Assembly: GCA_003956705.1 (NCBI GenBank)
Contig: QZCP01000468.1
Span: forward strand, 124,001-188,000
DNA: 64,000 nt
Direction: 5' to 3'
Origin: Brevipalpus yothersi
Lineage: Eukaryota; Arthropoda; Arachnida; Trombidiformes; Tenuipalpidae
Shown: in pieces, positions 10,833 through 22,123 of the stretch
Layout of the letters: each line of letters begins with the position of its first letter
Position numbering within the stretch: the stretch's first letter is position 1
Notes under the pieces: model-generated
The model's database searches: none
The model's input: only the letters and a program-made list of their open reading frames with translations
Told to the model about the DNA's origin: nothing
Translations under genes and position numbers: made by a program

Positions 10833-12641
10833 ATGTCATCATTTGATCGTAATTCATACGGTTCCAAAGGGTACTCTTCAAACCAAGATAGGTGAGTGTT
10901 CCTGGCTAATGATCGCCTTCTGATGTGGCTGCTTATTTAATTTGCTCATTTGTTGTGTGGCCATTTTTTTGTGTTTTGTCTATCTAAAGGGGACGTTTCG
11001 GCAATAACAATAGCTATGGTAGCCGTGGGCGAAGTCAGAATGGTTCAATGGGTGGCGGATATAGAAGCCACACAGCTCCTCCAAAGCCACCACCAAATAT
11101 GAATATCAAGCGTGATTTTTACACTGGCTATCCAATTAGGAATTCTTATTCGTTCGATGAAATAGAAGCTTACCGAGCTAAAGAGGCTGTCATCGTTCGA
11201 GGCTCACATGTTCCACCACCAATGTTGAGTTTTCATGACTACGCTTGGCCCGAATACATTTCGGCAGGTGTTGCTCGTCTCGGCTACGAAAGACCAACGC
11301 CTATCCAGGCACAAGGGTGGCCGATCGCTTTGGCTGGTAGAGATATGGTAAGCATTGCTCAAACAGGCAGTGGAAAGACCATTTCTTTCATATTGCCGGC
11401 CTTCGTGCATATTGATAGCCAGCTCGCGGAGCGTCGAGGTAAGACTCACTCCTTTTCTTTTGAGAGCCATCTTCTCATCAAAATTTCTCGCAGACTATGG
11501 ACCAATGGTGCTAGTGTTAGCTCCAACCCGTGAGCTAGCCCAACAAATTCAACTAGTTGTCGAGCAATTTCACCCTCGTTTCTCTAGTGTTTGCGTGTTT
11601 GGAGGCGCATCTAAAGGACCTCAAATTAGAGACATTACTCGTAACAGACCAATGATCGTCATTGCTACTCCCGGTCGTCTTATAGACTTCTTGGAGAGTA
11701 ATATAATCTCCTTAGCAAATGTGAGCTATCTTGTGTTGGATGAAGCAGATCGCATGCTCGATATGGGCTTCGAACCTCAAATTCGTAGCATTGTTGCCCA
11801 ACTCTCCATTCCAAAACGTCAAACTCTCATGTGGTCTGCCACTTGGCCTAAGCAAGTGAGGACTCTTGCCGAAGACTTCCTCCAAGATTACGTTCAAGTG
11901 AATATAGGAGCTTTGCAGCTACATGCTAATCATAATATAACTCAAATAGTAGATATATGTGGAGAGCTAGAGAAAAAAGATAAACTCTTTGGTCTTCTCA
12001 CGGAAATTATGAAAGAGAATCGTGAGAACAAAATAATCATATTTGCTGAGACAAAGCGCAAAGTTGATGACCTCACACGACAACTCCGATACGGTGGATG
12101 GCCTGCCATGGGTATCCACGGTGATAAAAGCCAATCTGAACGAGATTGGGTGCTTAGGGAATTCAAAACAGGTAAAGCTCCTATACTTGTGGCCACTGAT
12201 GTAGCTGCTAGAGGCTTAGACGTCGAAGATATCAAGTTTGTTATCAACTTCGACTATCCAAATACCAGTGAAGACTATGTCCATCGTATAGGCCGAACTG
12301 GACGAAAGAACAAGAAAGGAACTGCCTACACTTTCTTCACCAAAGGTGACTGTAAGCAAGCTAATGATTTGATCAACGTACTTAAAGAAGCCAGCCAGAT
12401 GGTAAATCCAAAGCTGTTTGAATTTGCTCGTAGCGGAGGAGGCGGTGGTGATAAATTCCGCCGTTTCGGTCCCAGGAATGGCTTCCTTCCCAAGAACAGC
12501 TTCCGAAATGGAGCAAATGATTTCCAACGTAATGGTTACAAGCGCAAAATGGACTCCTATGATGGTGGAAGTTCAGCAAAGAGACCATCGATGATGGCCT
12601 CTCAACGCATGCCAATGATTCCTCAGCGAGTTGTATCATGA
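10833..12641 (+). CDS. DEAD-box RNA helicase DDX5/DDX17 (p68) type
   Basis: Three exons (10833-10891, 10990-11438, 11494-12641; introns 98 and 55 nt) encode 551 aa. The N terminus is Gly/Ser/Arg/Asn-rich with RG elements. The helicase core carries the Q motif (PTPIQAQGWPIAL), motif I (AQTGSGKT), Ia (APTRELAQQ), motif II (VLDEADRMLDMGF), III (SATWP), and in the second RecA domain the blocks IIFAETKRKVDDLT, ATDVAARGLDVEDI and HRIGRTGR. The C-terminal tail is rich in Gly, Arg and Asn. Homologues (fly Rm62, human DDX5/17) are nuclear ATP-dependent helicases used in splicing, transcription and miRNA processing. The stop codon TGA overlaps an AATAAA (12641-12646). Confidence 0.93.
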
Positions 12642-12646
12642 ATAAA
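12641..12646 (+). terminator. AATAAA overlapping the DDX5-like stop codon
   Basis: The last base of the TGA stop is the first base of AATAAA. If used, the mRNA would have an almost absent 3' UTR; a more distal site is equally possible. Confidence 0.35.
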
Positions 12647-14814
12647 TTCGTAATCTTCTTTGTGGCAATTTTCCCTCTCCGTCCACCTCGAGTGCACTCG
12701 GAACCATGTGATCTCTTCTATGTGGTTCAAATGCCAAGGCGATCAAGACTCAGTCATGGTTACTCAATGCCGTTGCTCCAAGAACCCATGGATCTCTTTC
12801 TCTATTCCAAGACTGTGATATCAACTTGACTTCCTTTTTTTGGAGCAACATGTCTTATCGTCCAGCATTTGAATCAAAGTCAATTATGAGGATCTCACTC
12901 AACGGATCAAGGTGCTCAGCCTTGTTCTTTCCTCGAATGATCTCTCTAGTTTGATTTTTCATGTCTCATTTTTGCGAATGGTACAAATTTTATACTTTAA
13001 TCATTTCTCCCACAGCCTTGAATCATTCAGATACCTTTAAATGGGAACTGAGAGCATTTGTACAGGCATCCGCATTTTGCGATCGATCTCATCAAATGAA
13101 TTTCTATTCATTGTTAACCGCCTTATTAAAGAATGAGATAAACCCTTCCAAGCGTTTCCCCTTTGCCACGCTATCTGCTTCTTGGAAGGAATGCGGACAT
13201 TCTGCTTCAGCTGAGTTTTCAACCATTTCAGTTACTCTTCGTTTGTCTGAAAATCTGATCGATCGCCTTATTGACTGATGCCTGAACACCATGAGTAGGT
13301 TGACAAACTTCTCATCCAATTGAGATGAAAGATCTTGATCCGTATTTGAACTCTACTGAGTGTTGTAATAGCAGGGTTCGGGCTGTGATACTTATGGTGG
13401 ATCCGCTAATCCACAAAATTTCTCATCTCCAACCTGTTGGATCATGCTATCTTCTGTCTCGATATTCTGTCAACCTCTGAATCTAGTTCTATTCTGAATG
13501 GTTCTTGCGCTTCTTTCACTATCTGGTGAGTATCCTAGAGCCAACTTCCCCACCCCACTCGCCTTTCACCATAATTTCATCACCGCTTCCCCCTCATCCA
13601 ATCAGTTTCTGAAGCTGCAGAAATCTTAGAAAATGAGACGAAATGAAAATGGATAGGACCACACTAAATGGCTCACCCTTTTCGGTCGCTTCATCATTTG
13701 ATCCCTTGATCATTCATTTCATCTCATGAGTTGACATGAGGTCACTCTCTGGCACACTTTTCCGAGACTAGGCTCACTTTTCTCTACTAACTATTGATGT
13801 ACCTTGACGCGTGAATAAGCTTCATCGTGAAAAGAAGCTTGTAATTAGTGATTGGCTTTTTGCGAGATTTTCCTTCAACAAAAATTCTGACAGAGGAGCT
13901 TTTGAAAAAGTTCGCGCCAACTTTTCTCCTACTCCTCTTGGCCGTCTTTCCGGGTGCTGAAATATAGCAATCAACTTAATCAGTGATATGCTTCTGAATA
14001 AGACAGTTTCGGGCCTCTGATTATTGGAAATATCACTGCCATGACGATTGCAATCTCAGCCCCAGAAAGCTTTTCCATGTCAGATACATGTGTGGCTGAT
14101 AGATAGACGGTATATAGCTCTACCATGACTCTCTTTCGGGCAAGTTATTATAAACTTGAAATTGACCAGAAAAAGGATCGACTGATGTCTCCTCATCTGT
14201 AATCATATCACTCGGGAACAGACCATGAGTCAAGAGGCTGTAGCCTTGCTTTATCTTGGCTGAAAATGTTTCATGCGGTTACTGGCTTCATCGCATGCTT
14301 GATAATGAATTTTCATCTTTAATCATGACTTGTTGGTTGGCCAATGGGAAAGAAATTTTAATTCCCCTTTTTCAATCAATAACAGACTCATTTTATGCTC
14401 TCGACTTGATAGGTGACACAATAGTTTGGTCAAAGAAGCTCGAGAACAGATAAGAGAAATGTTTTCAATTGGCGTTTGATAAAATTAAAGTTTGCAAACT
14501 GGATTTCCTATCGTTTCTGATTGTCAGAGACTTTCGAACAGTTTATGAGCTACTCTTCGCACACTTACTTGTATGTTACTTGTGAGTGATATCGATCGGA
14601 TGAGTTCAACTTGTTTGCAACAATTTACCCTTGTCCTTTACTCTAAGGTGAGACACGGTCATTTGTGGAACTGATGACTTCCAGAGAGGTTGAATCGTAG
14701 TTGTTTCAACTTTCTTCTCTTGAGTTTCCGGATCTCATCCTCTTCTTTCTTCAATAGCTTTTTAAGCTTTTTTCTTCTTTTTTATTGTTAATTTTGTTAA
14801 TTAATTAATTTGAC
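12647..14814. other. 2.2-kb gap; no gene recognised
   Basis: This region lies between the helicase and the vitellogenin receptor. The frames at 12638-12829, 12961-13278 and 14256-14453 have no recognisable domain, and I see no convincing splice-linked exons. It probably contains the helicase 3' UTR and receptor promoter; 14785-14812 is a short AT-rich stretch directly before the receptor ATG. An unrecognised non-coding RNA cannot be excluded. Confidence 0.4.
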
Positions 14815-17800
14815 ATGTTTATTGTTCTGCTTATTTTATTTCTTCAAACTTCTTTTGTGGTTCCAAGCCATCGGCTACGGAATCAAGGGCCATGTGCCAG
14901 TGGCTTCTTTCACTGTAGTAAGACTGATAATTGCATTGATGCACGATTTGAGTGCGATTCCAACATAGACTGTGAATACGGTGAAGATGAGGCCCATTGT
15001 AATGCCAACACTGAGTGTGAAAGCAATTTGTATAATTGTAATGGGACTGACGTTTGTCTAGATATCTTCAAAAAATGTGATGGCATTCTCGATTGTCCAG
15101 CCGGTAAGTTTCTGTATCCTTTTGCTGAGAAATCAATTACGTCTAAATCTATTCTTCTTCCCTGATCATTCTTTGCTTGATGATGAATTATCTTTCCGTA
15201 GGAGATGATGAACAAGGATGTCATGATCCTTCAAAACCATGCAATGGTTTCCTTTGTTCGAATTTCCAATGTGTTCCCCATTCAAGTCGATGTGATAATA
15301 AATTTGATTGTTTCGATAAGTCGGATGAGTCAAACTGTAGCTTTCATCCTGAGTGCTTGCTTGATCGTGGCTTTTTTCCATGTGATCAAGGCCCATGTAT
15401 CGATCATAGTAAGGTGTGTGATGGGAAGAAGCATTGTCCACATGGTGAAGACGAAGGCCCTCGCTGTTTTGCCAAAGATTGTGCCAAGATGAATTGTTCC
15501 CATAGCTGCTTCATGTCACCTTTGGGTCCTCATTGCTACTGTATGGATGGTTACGAGCTTGAGCATGATAAGAGGACATGTAGAGATATAGATGAATGTC
15601 AAGCCAATAGTCCATGTGATCACTTCTGTGAGAATCGTATTCCCGGCTTTTCTTGTAGCTGTCACGCTGGCTACGAGCTGTATGATAGAACTCAATGCAA
15701 AATTCAAGGCTCAGGAGGTAAAATTTTTGTCTCGAGTCGTGATAATCATCAAGACAGCATTCGTTGGATTGATTTCCCTAAGAAAGATTCTAGAGAAATA
15801 GTCTCTCAACCCAATTCGGACAAATGTACAATTAGAGCATTCGATGTCAATTTGCATGAGGAGACTCTAGTTTATATTCGCGCTTGCAGCCAGTCAGTAC
15901 GAATTGTATCTATTGATTTGAAGGGTAAAAAAGCAGATAACATCATTCAAAGTGGTCTCAAGAACCCAGAAGACATCGCAGTGGATTGGATCACCAACAA
16001 CATCTATGTTGCCGACTCTGGGCTTCAACAAATTATTGCATGCGATAAGATAGGTGACTATTGTGCTAGTATCGTCAAGGATCGAGCCGAAAATGTCAAG
16101 TCATTAGTTCTCGATTCTTCGGAAGCCAAGATGTATTGGAGTGATTTCGCTTTGAAAAGCATTTTCGTTGCTCGTATGGATGGCTTGGCCCGTAGAACAC
16201 TCTGTGAGGGTAACATTGCTCAACCTACTGGCCTTACTCTTGATTTTACTACACAACGATTGTATTGGTGTGATTCTGGACTGAACAAAGTTGAATACTT
16301 CGATTTCGCCAGACAAGAACGCCGTGAATTGGTCAGCCTTGAATTCACTCCTCGAACTCTCACCATCTTTGACCGCTACATATTTTTGGTGGATCATCGG
16401 GGAAGTAGGGTCATGGAGTATGAAAAATTTCATGGAAATATTCAATCTGAAAAGCCGTTTGGTGAGCTGAATGCAGTAACTCTTCATGCCTATCATCCTC
16501 ACCGACAGAAGCAAGAGCGTGAAGATCTCTGTTGGGCTCGCTCATGTTCTCATCTCTGTCTTTTGGGACCAAATGCAACTCGATCTTGTATCTGTCCAGC
16601 CAACATGAAGCTAGCACGTGATGGTCATAACTGTGAGCCTGATCCTGACCAGGAATTCCTCTTCGTCTCTGTTGGTACCCAAGTTTATAAAGTTTTTTTC
16701 GAGAGCATCGGTAAAAATGTTCTCATTGAAAGTTATAATGCTCGATTTCCTGTTATGTCATATGCATACGATTGGCAGACTAAGTCAATGTTTTTATTCG
16801 ATCCTAAAAAAGAGCGAGTTGAGCTACGAAACACTATTGATGAGACAGAGAGACCCTTGAAGCTCACCCAAACTAGAATGGAAAGTCTCACTTTCGATCC
16901 ATTCACCAACAATTTGTATTGGCTGAACAATAACGAAGGTTTTCTTGCTGTCAGTTCTCCTGACTATGAATCGAGTGCAATTCTTCTGGAAGAACTCGGT
17001 AGACCAGTCAGTATGGCACTTTATCAAGAGAGATCTGAAATTTATATATCAACGATGGGTAGAAAGCCTCAAATTCTTAAAGTCTCAATGGATGGGTCCG
17101 ATCGATCTAGTCTTGCAATTCGTCTCTACAAACCTACCAAGCTATTCATCTGTAAGCGAAGAGAGCGGCTTTACTTCGCCGATGCTGGGTATCACACCAT
17201 CGACTATGTCCATCTACCATCTGACAGTAGACAGAGTGTGAAGAAAATCACTGTTGTTCGTGATGTTGGTCTCATCTCTTCGTTGGCTGTTCATAATGAT
17301 ATCGTCTATTGGACGTCAAGAGACTCGAGTGCAATGAATTATCTTAAAATTGGTGAAACTGCAATCTATTCGATTCCTCTACCTTCCCACCCCTCAACAG
17401 GATCACTGGTGAAACCAATTGTATACGCCTCTCCAGAAAAACTTTCGAGCGAATGTCTACGAAACAAAGGAGGATGTAGCCATACTTGCACTATCTACAA
17501 CAAAAAAGTCGTTTGCTTATGTCCTCTGGGCTACATTCTCAAAGATGGTCACAATTGTGAACGCGATGAGATAGTTTGTAAGAACAATGAAGTGAGGTGT
17601 GCTGATGGCGAGAAATGTATTTTCCATGAATGGGTTTGTGATGGACACTTCGATTGCAATGATCGCAGTGATGAAAGTAATTGTACCGAAGTCTGTGGAG
17701 AAGGTTCCTTCCGGTGTAAGGATTCCAAGTGTATTCCAGGCCATTGGCGGTGTGATGGAAACAATGATTGTCCAGATCGGTCAGATGAACTTGACTGTCC

Positions 17801-20577
17801 ATCGAATGAAGGAGGATGTGGTCGTCATCATTTTGCTTGTGGTGATGGTCAATGCATTCTCTTTGCTTTCGTGTGTGATAATGGCAATGATTGCGCCAAT
17901 CATGCAGATGAGGCAAATTGTACCAAACAATGCTCTGGGAAAGACAAATTTCAGTGTACAACAAATGACAAGTGCATATCTAAGTCATGGAATTGTGATG
18001 GTATGTAATTTTGAAAAAAAAACTGAAAATTGTAAGAATATTCATCCTTAGGCTTTGAATAGTTTTCCAAAGTCTTTTTTCATGATATTTTTAAGTTTTG
18101 TAGTTCGAAACGTGTCGAGAATTTTATCATTTTCATTTGAATATTCTTTTTATTCGCATTTTCACCTCTTTTGCTCGGCAACTTCAGACCAATCATCCCG
18201 ATTGATTAACCTCACTTTCTTCTCAACATTTCTTGTTTCTTAGGTGAGGACGATTGTGGTGATGGAAGCGATGAACATGACTGTCCTTCTGTAATATGTG
18301 CAAGCACTCAATTCAAATGTAAATCAGGAGCTTGTATTGATAGGAAAATGCGTTGTGACCGCTTTGAAGATTGCAATGATGGTTCTGACGAGAAAGACTG
18401 CGACTATCCATCCTCTACCTGCAGCTCCCAATTCTTTACATGTTCTGACGGTCATTGTATTTATATGCACGAAATTTGTGATGGCTTCACTGACTGTATC
18501 AATGGAGAGGATGAGAGACCAGATATGATTCCTGAGGAGATACTGAAGGGTCCTGACGGTGAAAGAATCAAAGAGTGTCATGTAGGTTGCCTCAAGGATC
18601 AAATTCGCTGTGGCAATACTACCCTATGCATTCCAACTCGATGGCTGTGCGATGGAGGCAATGATTGTGGTGACTGGTGGGATGAGCGACTGCCGCAATG
18701 TACTGAGCCTGACGTTGCTTCGACGACAAGCAAGCCATGTCAAGATGGTAGCTTTCCATGTGCTTCAGGTGACTGTGTAGATCATGAAGTGGTCTGTGAT
18801 CGGAAAATAGATTGTCTTGATGGTTCTGATGAAGGATCACACTGTGATACAGCTTGTTCATATGATAGGGCCAATTGTACCCAAAAGTGTTTGGCTCTGC
18901 CTCATGGTCCCGTTTGTGCTTGTCACCAAGGCTATCAATTGGGAGGTGACCATCGAACTTGTCACGACATCGATGAGTGTGCAACAGTTGGTTTGTGCTC
19001 ACATTATTGCCATAATACTCCTGGAAGTTTTAATTGCTCGTGTGCTGAAGGCTATAAATTAACTGAATCAAAAAAGTGCAAAGCAATCGATGGATCCTCA
19101 GCACTTCTTCTTTATATGCTTCCAAATGCTATTCGTTCTCTCCAACTGCACGATCACAGTGAACACGAGATAGTCAAGATAGACTCATTATCAATGAAAG
19201 GTATGGACTATGATTTTCGAACTCGGACAATATTCTGGACCAACGTCGAGGACGGGACCATCGAATCGATCAGATATGCCGGAAGTAATCGTAAAATAGT
19301 GGCTGGAAATCTGGTTCGTCCAACACACTTATCGTGGGATTACATTGGCAAAAATTTCTATTTCATAGCTCGAGATAGTAATATCAATGTGTGCAACGAA
19401 AACGGTGATCGATGTGGTCTGGTACTTGCCACAAGTCATATCAAAGTTGACGGTTTCGTTACTTTCCCGAAGCGAAGAATAATGTTTTGGAGTATTTGGA
19501 GCTCAACTCATTCCACTAGCGATGGGAAAATCGAGTCTGCTGATATGGATGGTAAGCAGAGAAGGACCATCCTCTCTTTTAATTTAAATAAGCCAACTGG
19601 ACTTACAGTTGATCCAGTCATCGAGAAAATATATTGGGTGGACGTTGCTCTTCAACTTTTCTATTCTGCTGATTTCGATGGTCGAGGAATGTTCAAAATA
19701 CTTGACTACAGTCTAGTTCGACCTCTATCTATCGCAGTTTTTGAGGATTTCATTTTCTGGTCCAACACAGGATCTGACACATTGATGAAGTGTAATAAGT
19801 TCACAGGAAATGCTCGAGTCACTGTTCATCGAGGTAATATCAAGGCTCATGCAATACGAATTCTTCACGGTGTAATTCAGCCTCCTGGTAAGTAATTTCA
19901 CTTATGCTACTTTACTGTACTTTAAGTTTGATTTGCTTTTCTGATTGTTATCTATTTTCCTCTTAATAGACTCGAATCCATGTCAAAAAGCACCATGCCA
20001 TCATTTATGTTTACTGAGCTCAAAAGGATATTCGTGCGCTTGTTCTTTCGGCCATTCCTTGGCTCATGACAACATCACATGTTTGAGCAGCAATTCTTCA
20101 GAAGCTCTTGGCCTTGCTTGCGAGAAAAATCCTTGTCTAAATGGTGGATTATGCATGGAAAAAAATCTTCACCAATGGAAATGCCTATGCAAACCCAATT
20201 TTACCGGCCTTCGATGCGAAATTATCCCATCCAGTCATCACTCAAGTGATTCGTCCAGTTTCTCATGGATCTTTTTATTTACAATTATTTTTTCAATTCT
20301 GATTTTCTCCTCTTTAGTTTACTTAATTTATCAAACCTCGGTTCCTTACGGGGGCAATATTTTCCGTAAAGCTTGCAAAAAGCGAATCGCTGTGAGCTAT
20401 CGTAATCCAATTTTTGAAACGAATCTCAGAACTGCATCTCAAGATGTAGATAATTATTCAGGTTCAGCTGAACTCTCTGTCGGAGATGTGAAGAAAAAAC
20501 AGCCATCCGGTTTCAGTAATCCTCTTTTTGGTCATTATGAAGAGGATGGCGATTCACACGTTTTTATAAAAGTTTAA
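14815..20577 (+). CDS. VgR: Vitellogenin receptor (LDL-receptor family)
   Basis: Four exons (14815-15103, 15202-18000, 18244-19887, 19970-20577; introns 98, 243 and 82 nt) encode 1779 aa. After a signal peptide (IVLLILFLQTSFVVPS) come four LDL-receptor class A repeats, two EGF modules, six-bladed beta-propellers with YWTD-type repeats (WTDF, YWCDSG, YWLNNN) separated by EGF modules, then eight class A repeats ending in SDE-type calcium motifs. Two more EGF modules, a further propeller, two EGFs, one membrane segment (about 1676-1698) and a ~80-residue tail follow. The 4+8 arrangement and length fit tick/mite oocyte vitellogenin receptors rather than LRP1/LRP2, which are far longer; insect VgRs usually have five in the first cluster. 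The tail has YRNPIF and FSNPLF, so NPxF replaces NPxY as the likely endocytosis signal. Confidence 0.88.
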
Positions 20578-20602
20578 TTTTATCGAATCTGTTTTGAGCT
20601 TG

Positions 20603-20608
20603 AATAAA
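20603..20608 (+). terminator. Poly(A) signal of the vitellogenin receptor
   Basis: AATAAA 26 nt after the receptor stop codon. Confidence 0.6.
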
Positions 20609-21286
20609 GCAGAAAAGATTTATATTTCTCTAGTATACATCTTATTATAATCATACGATACCTGATGAAAATGTGAACAAATAGGATGTGTTTCCCATTA
20701 TAAGGGCGATTTTTTTCATGGGTTGTCAATTTTTTGATAAACATGGCTCCATAGAGAGCGATGATAAATCGCTTTTTGCTAATTTACCCTTTTTAAATCG
20801 CAATTCGTTCATTCCCATGTTTTGAAACTTCGCAAAAGAGTACCTTGCGCATTCTTTTGCCAGGGATTGTTATCTCTTCATATCGATAAGTCGAACTATT
20901 AGTCATTCACGAATCGATCCCTCATTATCTTCATGGAAAACGCCTATGGAAGCTTGCAGCTGAATATACAGATGAAATTTCCTCACTGATTGATTTCATT
21001 TTCTCCTCTGGAACTTGAAATTTGAGTCAACTGAGAAATAAAATACATTGACAATTCACAATGAGATGAATACTTTTTTTTGGTAATAATAAAATTTGGT
21101 GCTTGGTGTTTATTCGATGATTAACAAAGCATTTCAACACGTAAGATATGATTTGAACAACAATTTGAACAGTTAAAACAAAAAATTAGATTTGTTGCAC
21201 TCTTGGTAGTGAAAAGGGTGAAAAAAGTCAAACTTCACATCCGTCAAACCTGAGAATTTAGAAGTGAAGGTGCGAAGCAAAGGTGC
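20609..21286. other. Convergent spacer between VgR and frequenin
   Basis: No gene recognised. The minus-strand AATAAA (plus-strand TTTATT near 21107-21112) is a plausible poly(A) signal for the frequenin gene. Confidence 0.4.
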
Positions 21287-21853
21287 TCAGGGTGCGTAGA
21301 GTGAAAGAGCTTGAACAATTTTTGGATCCTGTTTGGAGCCTTCTTTGAACTCTTCGAGGGTGAGCTTGTTATCATGGTTCTTGTCGAGTTGGTCAAATAT
21401 TCTGTTAACACGCTCTTGAGGTGTCTCCTCTTCATCTTCTGGCAACTTTTGGTTCCCTAGCATTGCATAAATGCTCTCCACAATACTTGCCATTTCAGCT
21501 CGCGTGATGTAGCCATCGTTGTCCACATCGTAGAGTTTGAAAGCCCAAACGAGCTTTTCTTCCAAGTTACCTCTTGATGTGACCGAGAGAGCCTTGATGA
21601 ACTCTTCGAACTCGATGGAACCATCTTGATTTTCATCAAACACCCGAAAAACGAGCGAAGCGAATCTCGATGGATCTCCATGAGGGAAAAATTGCTTGTA
21701 AATACGAAAGAATCCTTGCTCTGTCAAATTACCATTAGGGCAATCTTTTCTGAAGCCCCGATACCATTCTCTGATCTCCTTTTCGGTGAAGTAGGTATCT
21801 TTGGTTAATCTTTGCACAACATCTGAGCTCAATTTACTATTCTTTTTTCCCAT
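21287..21853 (-). CDS. NCS-1: Frequenin / neuronal calcium sensor 1
   Basis: A single exon of 188 aa, near the 190 aa typical of NCS-1. It starts MGKKNSKLSS, so Gly2 after Met removal is a consensus N-myristoylation site. Four EF-hands are arranged as in the family: EF1 is degenerate (QFFPHGDPSRFASL), EF2 binds calcium (DENQDGSIEFEEF), EF3 (DVDNDGYITRAEM), EF4 (DKNHDNKLTLEEF). NCS-1 is a membrane-associated calcium sensor in neurons that regulates exocytosis, ion channels and phosphatidylinositol 4-kinase. The C terminus diverges slightly (VQALSLYAP). The absence of introns in the coding part is unusual for this gene and could reflect intron loss in a compact genome. Confidence 0.96.
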   Translation of the reverse strand: MGKKNSKLSSDVVQRLTKDTYFTEKEIREWYRGFRKDCPNGNLTEQGFFRIYKQFFPHGDPSRFASLVFRVFDENQDGSIEFEEFIKALSVTSRGNLEEKLVWAFKLYDVDNDGYITRAEMASIVESIYAMLGNQKLPEDEEETPQERVNRIFDQLDKNHDNKLTLEEFKEGSKQDPKIVQALSLYAP

Positions 21854-22123
21854 GAGTGATGGAACTAAATATTTTCTGATAAACTGATTGAACGAGTATC
21901 AATGAGTATCACATCGAAATAAATACAGCGTCCTAGAAGTAGATCAGGGCGGAGACTTTAGAGGGGTCGTCTTCGAATTTACGAATCGATATTTACCTGA
22001 TAGAATAGAACTTTCTTCTGACTCACTCCACCTGGATTTGAAGGTCTATGAGATCTCTGTTTAAGAGCTATTTTTAGAGGAAGATAGACTTTGCTGATAA
22101 AAATGAATTTATTTCCAAAGGTA

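Noticed and set aside
12961..13278. 105-codon frame between the helicase and VgR genes
   Set aside because: No homology, no supporting splice sites and no start context; treated as chance.
17539..17964. His-rich minus-strand frames under the vitellogenin receptor
   Set aside because: They mirror the Asp/Cys/Asn codons of class A repeats on the other strand.
14815..20577. Assignment as LRP2/megalin
   Set aside because: The length (1779 aa) and 4+8 repeat order fit the vitellogenin receptor, while megalin is more than twice as long.
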